Assembly: GCF_034720595.1 (NCBI RefSeq)
Contig: NZ_JAYESJ010000001.1
Span: 3,436,001-3,500,000, forward strand
DNA length: 64,000 nt
Direction: 5' to 3'
Origin: Rhizobium sp. CC-YZS058
GTDB lineage: Bacteria > Pseudomonadota > Alphaproteobacteria > Rhizobiales > Rhizobiaceae
Under the pieces are notes generated by a model. It saw only the letters and a list, made by a program, of their open reading frames with translations, ran no database searches and was not told the origin of the DNA. Shown piece after piece: positions 19,422 to 29,042 of the stretch (position 1 is the first letter of the stretch; every line of letters starts with the position of its first letter). Position numbers and translations under genes: made by a program.

Positions 19422-20633
19422 ATGCCTCTTCCCACAGATCCAGCCGACCTTCTCGCCGCATTGATCCGCTGCCCCTCCGTCACGCCGGCCGAAGGCGGGG
19501 CGCTGTCGGCCTTGACCGACATGCTGACCCCGCTTGGCTTTGCCGTCGAGCGCGTTGTCGCAACCGAGCACGGCACGCCGGATATCGACAATCTCTACGC
19601 TCGCCTTGGGAACGAAGGGCCGCATCTGATGTTTGCCGGCCATACGGACGTGGTGCCCGTTGGCGACGAGAGCCAGTGGTCGCATCCGCCCTTCAGCGCA
19701 GCAGTGTCGGACGGGATGATGTTTGGTCGTGGGGCGGTGGATATGAAAGGCGGCATCGCCTGTTTCGTTGCCGCCGTCGCCCGCTATCTCGACCGCCACG
19801 GCGCGCCCAGGGGCTCGATCTCCTTCCTGATTACGGGCGACGAAGAAGGGCCGGCGATCAACGGCACCACCAAGCTGCTCGACTGGGCGGTGGCCCGCGG
19901 CGAGCGTTGGGATGCCGCCGTCGTCGGCGAGCCGACCAATCCGCAGGCGCTGGGCGACATGATCAAGATCGGGCGTCGTGGCTCGCTGTCGGGCACGCTC
20001 ACCGTCCACGGCATTCAGGGCCATGCGGCCTATCCGCATCTCGCCGACAACCCGGTGCGCGGGCTCTTGCAATTGACGACCGCCTTGATGGATCCGCCCT
20101 TCGATGCCGGCACCAGCGATTTCCAGCCGTCGAATCTCGAAGTCACGACGGTCGATGTCGGCAATCCGGCGGTCAACGTCATCCCGGCGCGGGCGAGCGC
20201 CCGGTTCAACATCCGCTTCAACGATCGCTGGTCGGCCGAGAGCCTGAAGGCGGAGATCGTCGGCCGGCTCGATCGCGCGGCGGCAGAAGGCCGGCTCCGG
20301 CCCGAGCGCGAGCCGGTGCGCTACGAAATCGCCTGGACGGAGCGCCCGAGCCCGGTGTTCCTCACCCGCAGCAACCAGCTGATTGCTTCGCTCTCCTCGG
20401 CCATTGAGAGCGTGACCGGACGTGAGCCGACGCTTTCGACCACCGGCGGCACCTCCGATGCCCGCTTCATCAAGGATCATTGCCCGGTGGTCGAGTTCGG
20501 CTTGGTCGGACAGACCATGCATATGGTGGACGAGCGCGTGGCGCTCGCCGATCTCGAAACCCTGACCGGCATCTATCTGGCCTTCCTGGAACGCTGGTTC
20601 GAGCAGAAAGACGGGCGCGATGCCGCAGCTTGA
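19422..20633 (+). CDS. dapE: Succinyl-diaminopimelate desuccinylase
   Basis: 403 aa M20-family zinc hydrolase that releases succinate from N-succinyl-diaminopimelate to give LL-DAP for lysine and peptidoglycan. Metal ligands and catalytic residues are visible: FAGHTDVVP (His, Asp), [19 protein letters not shown] (catalytic Glu and ligand Glu), VVGEPTN, and a C-terminal His in [12 protein letters not shown]. The dimerisation domain lies in about residues 175-290. ATG 19422 gives the usual N-terminus. It is divergent from dmeR, and its last codons overlap the next gene. Confidence 0.95.
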   Translation: MPLPTDPADLLAALIRCPSVTPAEGGALSALTDMLTPLGFAVERVVATEHGTPDIDNLYARLGNEGPHLMFAGHTDVVPVGDESQWSHPPFSAAVSDGMMFGRGAVDMKGGIACFVAAVARYLDRHGAPRGSISFLITGDEEGPAINGTTKLLDWAVARGERWDAAVVGEPTNPQALGDMIKIGRRGSLSGTLTVHGIQGHAAYPHLADNPVRGLLQLTTALMDPPFDAGTSDFQPSNLEVTTVDVGNPAVNVIPARASARFNIRFNDRWSAESLKAEIVGRLDRAAAEGRLRPEREPVRYEIAWTERPSPVFLTRSNQLIASLSSAIESVTGREPTLSTTGGTSDARFIKDHCPVVEFGLVGQTMHMVDERVALADLETLTGIYLAFLERWFEQKDGRDAAA

Positions 20634-21219
20634 GGAGATCGGCATCTACCTCAGGGGTATCTGGCTGCTCGTGCAGGGCAAGAGCGAAGGGTTCCGCTGG
20701 CTGGACCTGACGCCACGCGGCGTCTGGCGGTCGTTCGGCGCCATTCTTTGGTGCCTGCCGGCCATGGCGGTCAGCTGGGCCTCGTGGCGGATGATGTTTC
20801 TGGCCGAGATGCCGAGCGGCAGCGAGGCCGGCATGGCCTTCATCTTCAAGCTCTTCCTGGTGGATGTCATCACTTGGCTGATGCCGCTGATCCTGATTGC
20901 CGCGCTGTCCGGGCCGCTCGGCTTTGCCGATGCGCTGATCGCCATCATCGTCTCGACCAACTGGCTGTCGATCCCGGTCTTCTACGGCATGGCCCTGCCG
21001 GCGGCGATCCGTCTCGTCGTTCCGGGTAGCGAGGGGCTTTCCGCCATGCTGTCGATCACGCTGCTGGTCGCGATGCTGATCGCCACCTACCGTGTCCTGA
21101 AAGCCGTGACGGGGGAAAACCAGACGCTGCTGGCGAGCACGCTCTGCGTCATTCTCGTCCTGCCGCCGCTGATGGTCGGCAACATGCTGCAGCGCTTCTT
21201 CGAACTGCTGCCGCCCTGA
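20620..21219 (+). CDS. Unknown integral membrane protein overlapping dapE
   Basis: 199 aa, not recognised. It overlaps the end of dapE by 14 bases, so is likely co-translated with it. About five hydrophobic segments are seen, including [76 protein letters not shown] and [18 protein letters not shown]. The N-terminus carries a soluble amphipathic stretch ([25 protein letters not shown]). No catalytic motif is visible. The coupling suggests an envelope-linked role, but there is no direct evidence. Confidence 0.75.
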   Translation: MPQLEEIGIYLRGIWLLVQGKSEGFRWLDLTPRGVWRSFGAILWCLPAMAVSWASWRMMFLAEMPSGSEAGMAFIFKLFLVDVITWLMPLILIAALSGPLGFADALIAIIVSTNWLSIPVFYGMALPAAIRLVVPGSEGLSAMLSITLLVAMLIATYRVLKAVTGENQTLLASTLCVILVLPPLMVGNMLQRFFELLPP

Positions 21220-21231
21220 GCGAAGCGCGGC

Positions 21232-21975
21232 TCAGTAGTCCACCTGCATGAAATAGAGCCCCTCCGGCGGCGCCACCGGGCCGCAGGCCTTGCGGTCGCG
21301 GGCCTGAAGCGCGGCACGGACATCTTCCACGCTCCACTTGCCCTCGCCGGCAAGCTTCAGCGTCCCGGCCAGCGAACGGATCTGGTTGTGCAGGAAGCTC
21401 TGGGCGCTGGCGCGGATCTCGATCACGTCGCCGTCTTGCGTCACATCCAGCCGATCCAGCGTGCGCACCGGACTGTTGGCCTGGCAATGGGCGGAGCGGA
21501 AGGTGGTGAAGTCGTGCTGGCCGGTCAGCACCTGCGCCGCCTCGTGCATGCGCGCGGCATCGAGCGGCTTGACCACCCACCAGACGCGCCGCGCCTCCAG
21601 CGCCGGCGGCGAGCGGCGGCAGAGGATGCGGTACAGATAGTGCCGGCGGACGGCGGAGAAGCGCGCATCGAACCCCTCGTCCACCGCCGCCACATCGAGG
21701 ATCGCCACCTGCTCGCCGGCCTGGCCGAGATGGGCATTGAGCGCATTGCGCAGCGTGTCCGGCTTCCAGTCGCGGGAAAGATCGGCATGGGCCACCTGCC
21801 CGCGCGCGTGAACGCCGGAATCCGTGCGCCCGGCGCCACGGATCGACACGGTTTCGCCGGTCAGGCGCAGGATCGCGCCTTCGATCGCCCCCTGAACCGA
21901 AGCGCCGTTCTCCTGCCGCTGCCAGCCGACATAGGACCAGCCGTCATACTCCACCGTCATGCGGAAGCGCGGCAT
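21232..21975 (-). CDS. truA: tRNA pseudouridine(38-40) synthase TruA
   Basis: 247 aa. It converts U38-U40 of the anticodon stem-loop to pseudouridine. The catalytic Asp lies in [14 protein letters not shown]. Other family regions are [16 protein letters not shown] at the N-terminus, RHYLYRIL and [15 protein letters not shown]. Its ATG shares one base with the fmt stop (TGATG), so the two are translationally coupled. It is convergent with the unknown membrane protein, 12 bp apart. Confidence 0.95.
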   Translation of the reverse strand: MPRFRMTVEYDGWSYVGWQRQENGASVQGAIEGAILRLTGETVSIRGAGRTDSGVHARGQVAHADLSRDWKPDTLRNALNAHLGQAGEQVAILDVAAVDEGFDARFSAVRRHYLYRILCRRSPPALEARRVWWVVKPLDAARMHEAAQVLTGQHDFTTFRSAHCQANSPVRTLDRLDVTQDGDVIEIRASAQSFLHNQIRSLAGTLKLAGEGKWSVEDVRAALQARDRKACGPVAPPEGLYFMQVDY

Positions 21976-22910
21976 CAGAACAGCCTTGTTCCGGCCGGAA
22001 CGGGCGTGCCGCGGCGGAAGGTTTCCGCATCGAGCACCTTGCCGCCGGCCTTCTGCAGCCGCGTCAGCCGCACGGCGCCATGCCCGCAGGCGATCGTCAG
22101 ATCGTCGAACAGCGCCGTGCCGACCGTCCCGCTTGCCGTCTCGATTGTCGAGCCGAGCACTTTGACCCGTTCGCGCCGACCACCCACCTCCAGCTCGAAC
22201 CAGGCGCCGGGCGCGGGGGAAAGGCCGCGAATATGGTCGTGAACCTCCCTGGCCGGCCGGGAGAAATCGATATGGGTTTCCCCCTTGTCGATCTTGGCGG
22301 CGTAGAGCACGCCCTCTTCCGGCTGCGGCGTTAGCGCCAGCGCACCCGCTTCGAGCCGGTCCATCGCCTGGCGCATCAGCCGGGCGCTGACCAGCTTCAG
22401 CCGGTCGTGCAGTTCGCCGGCCGTCATGTCGGTCTGGATCGGCACGATCTCGCTCAGGGCCACGGGGCCGGTGTCCAGCCCCTTCTCCATCTTCATCACC
22501 ATCATGCCGGTTTTCCGGTCGCCGGCCATGATCGCCCGCTGGATCGGCGCGGCACCGCGCCAGCGTGGCAGCAGCGAGGCATGGCCGTTGTAGCAGCCGA
22601 GCCGGGTCCCCTCCAGAATGGCCTGCGGCAGCAGCAGGCCATAGGCAACCACGACCGCGACATCCGCTTCGAAGGCGCGAAAGGTCTCGCGGTCCGCCTC
22701 GTCCTTGAAGTTCACGGGCGTCAGTACCGGCTTGCCGAGCAGCTCTGCCGCCTGGTGAACGGGCGACTTCTGCAGATCGAGCCCACGCCGCCCGCCGGGG
22801 CGCGGCGGCTGGGTATAGATGGCCACGACCTCATGGCCGGCCTCGGCAAGCGCGGCCAGGGTCGGCACGGAAAAATCCGGCGTTCCCATGAAGATGATGC
22901 GAAGCGACAT
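21975..22910 (-). CDS. fmt: Methionyl-tRNA formyltransferase
   Basis: 311 aa. It formylates initiator Met-tRNA using 10-formyltetrahydrofolate. Motifs are [12 protein letters not shown] at the N-terminus and [20 protein letters not shown], containing the SLLP-x-x-RG-x-AP signature, with the catalytic Asn/His/Asp region near [19 protein letters not shown]. The C-terminal OB-like domain binds tRNA. ATG 22910 fits [11 protein letters not shown]; the longer frame is unsupported. It is normally paired directly with def; here a broken regulator gene lies between them. Confidence 0.95.
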   Translation of the reverse strand: MSLRIIFMGTPDFSVPTLAALAEAGHEVVAIYTQPPRPGGRRGLDLQKSPVHQAAELLGKPVLTPVNFKDEADRETFRAFEADVAVVVAYGLLLPQAILEGTRLGCYNGHASLLPRWRGAAPIQRAIMAGDRKTGMMVMKMEKGLDTGPVALSEIVPIQTDMTAGELHDRLKLVSARLMRQAMDRLEAGALALTPQPEEGVLYAAKIDKGETHIDFSRPAREVHDHIRGLSPAPGAWFELEVGGRRERVKVLGSTIETASGTVGTALFDDLTIACGHGAVRLTRLQKAGGKVLDAETFRRGTPVPAGTRLF

Positions 22911-22960
22911 GGCGCAGTCCCGTGTTGGAGGATCGTTCAAACCCCCTTCCGCGCCATAGA

Positions 22961-23611
22961 TCAAGCCTTTTTTGCCGCCCGGAAGGCACTCGGGCTCACG
23001 CCCGCCACGCGCAGGAACTCGCGGTTGAAGTTGGATTTGGTCATGAACCCGGCCTCGAGCGCCAGCTGCGTCACCGGCATGTCGGTCTCAATGAGCAGCG
23101 CCTGCGCCTGGGCGACCCGCAGGCCGTTCACGTAAGCTGATACCGACATTCCATGCACCCGGTTGATGGCCTGCGAAACGGCGCGGGCAGGTCGCTTGAC
23201 CCGGCGGGCGAGACGCATGAGGTTCAGTTCGAGATCGCGGTAGAGCGCCGTCTCCAGCATCAGCCGATCGATCTCCGCGGCGATCGCCGCATCCTCGGCG
23301 GTTGCGACGAGATCCGCACCGCCCGTCGCGTCGCCGGAACGCTCGGCATCCTCCTCCTCCGGCAAGGGCGGACGATCCGCCCCTCCCGGTTCCGCGAAGG
23401 CGGCCGCCCAGGAAAAGAGCGCAAGGCTGATCGTTGTTCCCGTGGAAACGACGAGGCCGCCACCGTCGGCACGGCCATCAGCTATGTCATGGAGGCGACC
23501 GCATCCCGGATCGACAGCCGGCTGCCCAACACGCAAGGCGCCAAGCCGGAGATCGCGATCCGCGGCAGCATGTTGCATGCAACGATCCGATAGGCTTCGT
23601 GCGGCTCGGCC
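22961..23611 (-). pseudogene. Remnant of a membrane-linked AraC-family regulator
   Basis: An intact C-terminal AraC-type helix-turn-helix region is visible ([47 protein letters not shown]). The N-terminal side is damaged. Starting right after the def stop, another frame reads EAYRIVACNMLPRIAISGLAPCVLGSR and then hits a stop; coding-like sequence resumes in a different frame at STGTTISLALFSWAAAF. In rhizobial relatives of this type I expect a multi-helix membrane half of 200 or more residues before this point, which is absent. A short functional DNA-binding protein cannot be excluded, as a 205-codon frame from 23578 is open. Confidence 0.6.
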
Positions 23612-23613
23612 TG

Positions 23614-24138
23614 TCAGATCGCCTTCGACCCGCGCATCTTCGCCGCTTTGGTGAATTTGCGGATGACCATTTCCCGCTTCAGCTTGGAAATATGGTCGAT
23701 GAACAGCACGCCGTTCAGATGGTCGATCTCATGCTGGAGGCAGGTGGCGAGCAGGCCATCGGCCTCCATCTGCCGCTCCGCTCCTTCGCGGTCGAGATAG
23801 CGTAGCGTAATGGCAGCCGGACGTTCGACCTCCGCATAATAGTCGGGGATCGAGAGACAGCCTTCCTCATAGGTCGAGCGCGCCTCGGAGGAGCCGAGAA
23901 TTTCCGGATTGATGAAGACCTGCGGCGCCTTCTCCTCGCCCTCCTTCGCCACGTCGATCACCAGCATGCGGCGCGGCACGCCGATCTGGATGGCGGCAAG
24001 GCCGATGCCGGGCGCATCATACATGGTCTCGAGCATATCGTCGGCGAGCCGCTTCACGGCGTCGTCAACGCGCTCCAGCGGCGCGGAGACCTGGCGGAGG
24101 ACGGGATCGGGAAGGATGATGAGCGGCTTGATGGTCAT
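23614..24138 (-). CDS. def: Peptide deformylase
   Basis: 174 aa metal hydrolase that removes the N-formyl group from new proteins. The three family motifs are present: [10 protein letters not shown] (GxGxAAxQ), EEGCLSIP (EGCxS) and [11 protein letters not shown] (HExxH). ATG 24138 gives the standard N-terminus [14 protein letters not shown]. It works opposite Fmt in the formylation cycle. A degraded regulator separates the two genes, so the usual tight def-fmt coupling is lost, though both lie on the same strand. Confidence 0.95.
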   Translation of the reverse strand: MTIKPLIILPDPVLRQVSAPLERVDDAVKRLADDMLETMYDAPGIGLAAIQIGVPRRMLVIDVAKEGEEKAPQVFINPEILGSSEARSTYEEGCLSIPDYYAEVERPAAITLRYLDREGAERQMEADGLLATCLQHEIDHLNGVLFIDHISKLKREMVIRKFTKAAKMRGSKAI

Positions 24139-24271
24139 GGCGCTCTGATAACCGATCTTTTCCGGCCTGGGAATTGTTCGAACGGTGGCCAATCGCTGAA
24201 ATCGCGCGCAAAACGTCTCGATGTTCTTGCTTTGATCTGGAATTTGCCTGCGATCCTGTTAGCCTCATGCC

Positions 24272-25444
24272 ATGACAGAGCTGCTTTCTCCCCTCGCCGC
24301 CGCCACCGGATTGCCGCCGGCTGGTCTTCTCCTTGCGCTCGCCGTCTGCGCACTCGTCCTTCTTGCCCTCCTCATTCTGGCTGTCACCGCGCGGGGTGCC
24401 CGCCGCCGCGCGGTGGAATCGGACCAGCGCATGGCGGCGCTTCTGGCAGCCCAGGGCGAAATGCAGGGCCGGATGGCGACGCTGGCCGAGATCTTCGGCA
24501 GCCGCCAGTCCGAGCTCAATCAGTCGCTCAACCAGCGCCTCGACGGGATGACCCAGCGGATCGGCGCCACGATCGGCGAGCAGACCCGCACGACGCATGA
24601 GAACCTGCGCCGCCTGCAGGAGCGGCTGGCGGTGATCGACGCCGCGCAGACCAATATCCAGACGCTGGCGAAGGACATGGCCGGGCTGCAGCAAATTCTC
24701 GCCAACAAGCAGACGCGTGGTGCCTTCGGCCAGGGTAGAATGGAGGCGATCGTCGCCGATGGCCTGCCGCAGGGCGGCTATGCCTTCCAGGCGACGCTTT
24801 CGAACGGCGCCCGACCCGACTGCACGATCCGCATGCCGAACGGGCAGCCGCAGCTGGTGATCGACGCCAAGTTTCCGCTGGAAGCCTGGAACGCCATGCG
24901 CGCAGCCAAGGATCCGGAGCTGGCGCGCGCGAGCGCCCAGCAGTTCCGGCGGGACATGGATGTCCATATCCGCGATATTTCCAGCAAATATCTGATCGCC
25001 GGCGAAACCCAGGAAACCGCCTTTCTCTTCGTTCCCTCCGAATCGATCTTTGCGGATATCCACGAGCATTTCGAAAGCCTGGTGCAGAAGGCGCACAAGG
25101 CGCGGGTCGTCATCGTCTCGCCTTCGCTGCTCATGCTGTCGATCCAGGTGGTGCAGTCGATCTCGCGCGACCAGCGGATGCGCGAGCAGGCACATCTGAT
25201 CCAGAACGAGGTGGTCCGGCTGATGGAGGATCTGACGCGGCTGGACGACCGGGTGCGCAAGCTCCACGGCCACTTCACCGCCACGCAGAAGGATGTGGAC
25301 GATATTCTTATCTCCTCCGACAAGGTAAAGCGCCGCGGCACCCGGATCGAGGCGCTGGAACTCGGCGAGCCCGCGGCACAGCCGGCCCCCGCCGCCGAAC
25401 CGCGGCTCGGCGCATTGAAGCTGCGCGTGGTTGACGAGGACTGA
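24272..25444 (+). CDS. rmuC: DNA recombination protein RmuC
   Basis: 390 aa. An N-terminal membrane segment (LLLALAVCALVLLALLILAVTA) is followed by a coiled coil (about residues 50-150) and the RmuC nuclease-like domain with GAFGQGRMEAIVADGLP, LVIDAKFPLEAWNAM and TAFLFVPSESIFADIHEH. Family members limit inversion at short inverted repeats in E. coli; the biochemical activity remains poorly known. It is divergent from def with 133 bp between starts. Confidence 0.92.
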   Translation: MTELLSPLAAATGLPPAGLLLALAVCALVLLALLILAVTARGARRRAVESDQRMAALLAAQGEMQGRMATLAEIFGSRQSELNQSLNQRLDGMTQRIGATIGEQTRTTHENLRRLQERLAVIDAAQTNIQTLAKDMAGLQQILANKQTRGAFGQGRMEAIVADGLPQGGYAFQATLSNGARPDCTIRMPNGQPQLVIDAKFPLEAWNAMRAAKDPELARASAQQFRRDMDVHIRDISSKYLIAGETQETAFLFVPSESIFADIHEHFESLVQKAHKARVVIVSPSLLMLSIQVVQSISRDQRMREQAHLIQNEVVRLMEDLTRLDDRVRKLHGHFTATQKDVDDILISSDKVKRRGTRIEALELGEPAAQPAPAAEPRLGALKLRVVDED

Positions 25445-25511
25445 TCGGCTCGGGCAGTGTCGCGCCCCATGCGTCGGAACGGCGCAGAAGGCATGTCAGC
25501 GGGAGGTTCCT

Positions 25512-26411
25512 ATGATCACGGTGTTCGGCTCCATCAATATGGATCTCATCGCCACCACGGCGCGGCTGCCGAAGCCGGGCGAAACGGTGGAAGGCAACGG
25601 CTTTTCCACCGCCGCCGGCGGCAAGGGTGCCAACCAGGCGCTGGCGGCGACACGCGCCGGCGCCGGCGTGCGCATGGCCGGGGCCGTCGGATCCGACAGT
25701 TTCGCCAAGGACGCGCTGGCCCTGATGCGGGCAGCGGGAACGGATTTGAGCGCGGTGAAGACCGCCGATCTGCCAACCGGCACGGCCCATATCCTGGTCG
25801 GCGGCGACGGGGAGAACATGATCGTCGTCGTGGCCGGGGCGAATGGCACCATGACGGACGCCGATGCGCGCGCCACCGTCGCCGCACTGTCGCCCACTGA
25901 CACGCTGGTGCTGCAGCTCGAGATCCCGACCGGCGCGGTGGAGACGGCGCTGACGGAGGCGCGGGCCCGCAAGATCCGCTCGATCATCAACATCGCGCCG
26001 CTGACCGAGCACGCCGCCGCCCTTGGCCGCATGGCGGCGATCGTCGTTGCCAACGAAACCGAGTTCGAGCGCCTGGCCGGTCGAGACCGCCTTTCCTCCG
26101 AGGAGCGGGAACTTGCGATGCGCACGCTGGTCGAGGAAACCGGCCAGACCGTCATCGTTACGCTCGGCGCGGACGGCGTCATCGCCCTTCACGAAGGTGC
26201 CTTCTACCGTGCCAAGGGGCTGGTGATCGAGCCGGTCGACACGGTGGGCGCCGGCGACACCTTCTGTGGCTATCTGGCGGCGGGGCTCGATGCCGGTCTC
26301 GCCTTTGAAGAGGCGCTGTCGCGCGCGGCGATTGCCGGATCGCTCGCCTGCCTGAAGCCCGGCGCCCAACCGGCGATCCCGCTGGCAAGCGAGGTGGACG
26401 CCGCCCTTTGA
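25512..26411 (+). CDS. rbsK: Ribokinase (PfkB family)
   Basis: 299 aa sugar kinase. Signatures are the N-terminal GSINMDLI, GGKGANQALAATRAG (sugar binding) and the catalytic/anion-hole motif DTVGAGDTFCGYLAAGL. The pattern is that of ribokinase, giving ribose-5-phosphate. GGGAGG precedes ATG 25512. A nucleoside hydrolase, which releases ribose, is encoded close by in the opposite direction, so the two plausibly act in nucleoside salvage although they are not in one operon. Confidence 0.88.
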   Translation: MITVFGSINMDLIATTARLPKPGETVEGNGFSTAAGGKGANQALAATRAGAGVRMAGAVGSDSFAKDALALMRAAGTDLSAVKTADLPTGTAHILVGGDGENMIVVVAGANGTMTDADARATVAALSPTDTLVLQLEIPTGAVETALTEARARKIRSIINIAPLTEHAAALGRMAAIVVANETEFERLAGRDRLSSEERELAMRTLVEETGQTVIVTLGADGVIALHEGAFYRAKGLVIEPVDTVGAGDTFCGYLAAGLDAGLAFEEALSRAAIAGSLACLKPGAQPAIPLASEVDAAL

Positions 26412-26580
26412 GGGCGCCGCTCGTCTGCTGAGACGGTGCGTGACCAGCCTGCGGATGCGCTGTGCGCTATCGGAACCAATGCAGGCGGAGCGGCGTTAAG
26501 GGACGTCTTAAATGAACCTTGGCATTCGGCGCATCCGCACCCTGAACTCACGCGCCGAAGTGCCGCATTGGAGAACCCTG

Positions 26581-26907
26581 ATGGCACCGTCCGCCGATTC
26601 CGAAATCACTGCGCTTCGCGAGGAAGTCTCCCGCCTGTCGAAGATCATCTCTGCCCAGAGCGCCCGCGCCTATAGCGACACCCGCGACCGCGCCAACGAG
26701 GCCTATGAAGCCGCTCTCCCGCATGCCCGCCGCGCCCTTGAGCAGGTCAAGGCCGAAGGCAGCGCCGTGGCGGAAGCGACCCGCGAACATCCTGTCGGCA
26801 TTGGCGGCGTCGTGATTCTGGCGACCGCGCTCGGCATGGTGGTCGGCTATGCACTGGGTGCCGCCACCCAGTCCGAGCCGCGCAGCTGGTGGCGCAACTA
26901 TTTCTGA
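26581..26907 (+). CDS. YqjD/ElaB-like membrane-anchored protein (DUF883 type)
   Basis: 108 aa. A soluble N-terminal helix (ITALREEVSRLSKIISAQS, then ARRALEQVKAEGSAVAEATREHP) leads to a single C-terminal membrane segment, VGIGGVVILATALGMVVGYALG, and a short tail ending SWWRNYF. This layout matches the YqjD/ElaB group, which tethers inactive ribosomes to the membrane in stationary phase in E. coli. ATG 26581 has GGAG seven bases upstream. The family match is by architecture, so the role is tentative. Confidence 0.75.
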   Translation: MAPSADSEITALREEVSRLSKIISAQSARAYSDTRDRANEAYEAALPHARRALEQVKAEGSAVAEATREHPVGIGGVVILATALGMVVGYALGAATQSEPRSWWRNYF

Positions 26908-26938
26908 GACGGGGCTGCGGCCCGATCGCAGCCTGTTC

Positions 26939-26968
26939 ACGCCGCGCGTCCGAAGCGAAGCGCGGCGT
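26939..26968. terminator. Bidirectional hairpin between convergent genes
   Basis: ACGCCGCGC / GCGCGGCGT, a 9-bp perfect stem with a 12-base loop, lies between the YqjD-like gene and the nucleoside hydrolase gene, which converge here. A pyrimidine-rich tract follows on the plus strand. Confidence 0.6.
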
Positions 26969-26977
26969 CGTCCTGTT

Positions 26978-27922
26978 CTACAGCCGGGCTAGACGCTCGG
27001 TCAGCAGGTCGAAGAAGCCCTGATCGTCGACGAAGCGCATGACCTTGGCATTGTGCGGCCGCTTGGTCACCTGCCACCAGTCCACCACCGTCATGCCGAC
27101 GGTCAGCTCGGACTGGGTCTCGATCTCGACATTGCAGTCGCGACCGGTGAAGAGCTCCGGCCGGATCAGATAGGCCGTCACGGTCGGATCATGCAGCGGC
27201 CCACCATCTGTGCCGTACTTCTCCACATCGAACCGCTCGAAGAAGTCCAGCATCTCGGCCATGGCGACGGCCGGCCGCGTGCCGATCGCCCGGATCTTGT
27301 CGACCCGCACCTTCAGCGTCAGCAGGCGGTGCGTGACATCGAGCGGCATCATGACGATCGGGATACCGGATTTGAAGACCATGTCGGCCGCTTCGGGATC
27401 GACATAGATGTTGAATTCGGCGGCGGGCGTAATGTTGCCGCCCTCGAAGAACCCGCCGCCCATCATAACCAGCTCGCGCACGCGGGATGCGACGTCGGGC
27501 GCCTTCTGCAGCACGAGCGCGATATTGGTCAAAGCCCCGAGCGTGCAGAGCGTGACGCTGCCTTCCGGTTCGCGCCGCAGAGTGTCGATGATGAAGTCGA
27601 CCGCATGCCCCTCCTGAAGCGGCATGGTCGGCTCGGGAAGGGTCGGGCCGTCGAGGCCTGTTGCCCCGTGCACATATTCCGCCGTGATCAGCGGGCGCTT
27701 GAGCGGGCGGTCGGCGCCTGCATAGACCTTGATGTCCGGCCGGCTGCAGAGCTCGCAGATGACGCGGACATTGCGCTGCGTCCAGCTGAGCGGCACATTG
27801 CCGGCGACGGCCGTGATGCCGAGAACCTCGATCTCCTCCGGGCTTGCCAAGGCCAGCATGATGGCCGCGGCGTCATCCTGCCCGGGATCGGTGTCGATGA
27901 TGATCTTTCTCGGCTGGCTCAT
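26978..27922 (-). CDS. Inosine-uridine preferring nucleoside hydrolase
   Basis: 314 aa. It hydrolyses ribonucleosides to base and ribose. The calcium-binding signature DTDPGQDDAAA is at residues 10-20; further family regions are TLGALTNIALVL, MMGGGFFEGGNITPAAEFNIYVDPEAA and GGPLHDPTVTAYLI, with the active-site His in LHDP. ATG 27922 was chosen over an upstream in-frame codon because MSQPRKIIIDTDPG matches the family start. Base preference cannot be told from sequence. Confidence 0.9.
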   Translation of the reverse strand: MSQPRKIIIDTDPGQDDAAAIMLALASPEEIEVLGITAVAGNVPLSWTQRNVRVICELCSRPDIKVYAGADRPLKRPLITAEYVHGATGLDGPTLPEPTMPLQEGHAVDFIIDTLRREPEGSVTLCTLGALTNIALVLQKAPDVASRVRELVMMGGGFFEGGNITPAAEFNIYVDPEAADMVFKSGIPIVMMPLDVTHRLLTLKVRVDKIRAIGTRPAVAMAEMLDFFERFDVEKYGTDGGPLHDPTVTAYLIRPELFTGRDCNVEIETQSELTVGMTVVDWWQVTKRPHNAKVMRFVDDQGFFDLLTERLARL

Positions 27923-28079
27923 GCACGGGTCCTTTCCCATCGTCGTTGTCACATGCGCTGGCCCGCGCGGGTTCGCCCCGAACCGCAGGCGCCCAGTCGC
28001 CTCGGCTCATGCGTGCCGCATCGCCCTGCGAACCGCAATCGCTTTCTCGCTCACCGACGGCCTCAATTCACCGTGACGC

Positions 28080-28195
28080 GGCACCTGTGGCTCGGCGCGC
28101 CGCTTGCGGAAGTGCCGTCCGCCACCCATATTTCCGCCGTGACGGAGGCTGCCGTGCAGGTCCGTCCCTGTCGCTTGCATTTTCAAGGACGAGAC
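28080..28195 (+). promoter_or_regulatory. ROSE-like RNA thermometer in the hsp20 leader
   Basis: Three stems precede the start codon: GGCAC/GTGCC (28080-28116, imperfect inside), GACGGA/TCCGTC (28141-28166, with CTGC/GCAG inside) and a final one over the ribosome binding site. In the last, GUC-CUUG (28170-28177, with bulged G173) pairs with CAAG-GAC (28184-28190), hiding AAGGA. A bulged G opposite the Shine-Dalgarno is the hallmark of ROSE elements, which melt with heat in rhizobial small heat-shock genes. Confidence 0.65.
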
Positions 28196-28624
28196 ATGAC
28201 GCGCGTGACGCCTTTTTCGAGCCCGCTGATGCTGGGTTTCGACACGATGGAAAAGACCCTGGAGCGGATTGCCAAGGGCAATGACGGCTACCCTCCCTAC
28301 AATATCGAGCGCGTGCGCAGCAGCCTCGCAGGCGAGCCGGATCTCCTGCGAATCACGCTTGCCGTGGCGGGCTTCTCCGAGGACGATCTCGACGTCACGG
28401 TGGAGGAGAACCAGCTGATCATCCGCGGTCGCCAGACCGAAGTGGAGGACCGCGACTATCTCCACCGCGGCATCGCCTCCCGCCAATTCCAGCGCATGTT
28501 CGTGCTGGCGGACGGCATGGAGGTTCGCGGCGCGCAGTTGCGCAACGGCCTGCTCTCCGTCGATCTCATCCGCCCGGAACCGCTCCGCATGGTAAAGAAA
28601 ATTAATATTTTGGTCTCAGAGTGA
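28196..28624 (+). CDS. Small heat-shock protein, Hsp20/IbpA family
   Basis: 142 aa alpha-crystallin-type chaperone that holds unfolded proteins. After MTRVTPFSSPLMLGFDTMEK, the crystallin domain runs from about residue 35 to 130 (YNIERV, LRITLAVAGFSEDDLDVTVEENQLIIRGR, ASRQFQRMFVLADGMEVRGAQLRNGLLSVDLIRP). The tail has the oligomerisation-type INILV motif. AAGGA precedes the ATG and is buried in a predicted thermometer hairpin, so heat should raise translation. It pairs with the DUF1150 gene downstream. Confidence 0.92.
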   Translation: MTRVTPFSSPLMLGFDTMEKTLERIAKGNDGYPPYNIERVRSSLAGEPDLLRITLAVAGFSEDDLDVTVEENQLIIRGRQTEVEDRDYLHRGIASRQFQRMFVLADGMEVRGAQLRNGLLSVDLIRPEPLRMVKKINILVSE

Positions 28625-28768
28625 GATCACCGGCAGATGAGGCTTTGCCGGCTGCAAGGCTGGCGACGCTGGTGCTGATTTTCGCCAAATCCTCGCATGA
28701 AAACACAATCGGATGGTCCTGCGCATGAGCCCTTCGGGCTCCTCTGCCACCGGCCACGGAGAGAGTTC

Positions 28769-29026
28769 ATGGGATTGAAGCACGTCAGCAACCGTTTGTC
28801 GAAAACCGATCTGGCCCATCTTGGCTCCGGCGAAGTCGGCTATATCCGCAAGATGCGCTCCGACGAGGTCTCCCGCTGCTTCCCCGAAGCGCCGTCCATG
28901 GAACCGGGGCTCGACCTCTGGGCGCTGTTCGGCGCCGACGGCACGCCGATCCTTTTGACCGACAACCGCTCGAGCACCTTCTTCAAGGCTGCCGAAGACG
29001 ATCTGAAGACCGTTACGCTTCACTAA
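28769..29026 (+). CDS. DUF1150-family protein downstream of hsp20
   Basis: 85 aa acidic protein with the DUF1150 pattern: LAHLGSGEVGYIRKMRSDEVSRCFPEAP, then LWALFGADGTPILLTDNRSS and a C-terminal ETV-like DDLKTVTLH. These proteins are restricted mainly to alphaproteobacteria and often sit next to hsp20 genes, suggesting a stress-related job, but no activity is known. GGAG precedes ATG 28769; a longer frame from 28697 looks non-coding. Confidence 0.82.
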   Translation: MGLKHVSNRLSKTDLAHLGSGEVGYIRKMRSDEVSRCFPEAPSMEPGLDLWALFGADGTPILLTDNRSSTFFKAAEDDLKTVTLH

Positions 29027-29042
29027 GCCGGCCTGTCGCCGC

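Noticed and set aside
27053..28195. Long plus-strand frame running into hsp20
   Set aside because: It is antisense to the nucleoside hydrolase and only joins hsp20 because no stop intervenes; hsp20 has its own ATG with AAGGA.
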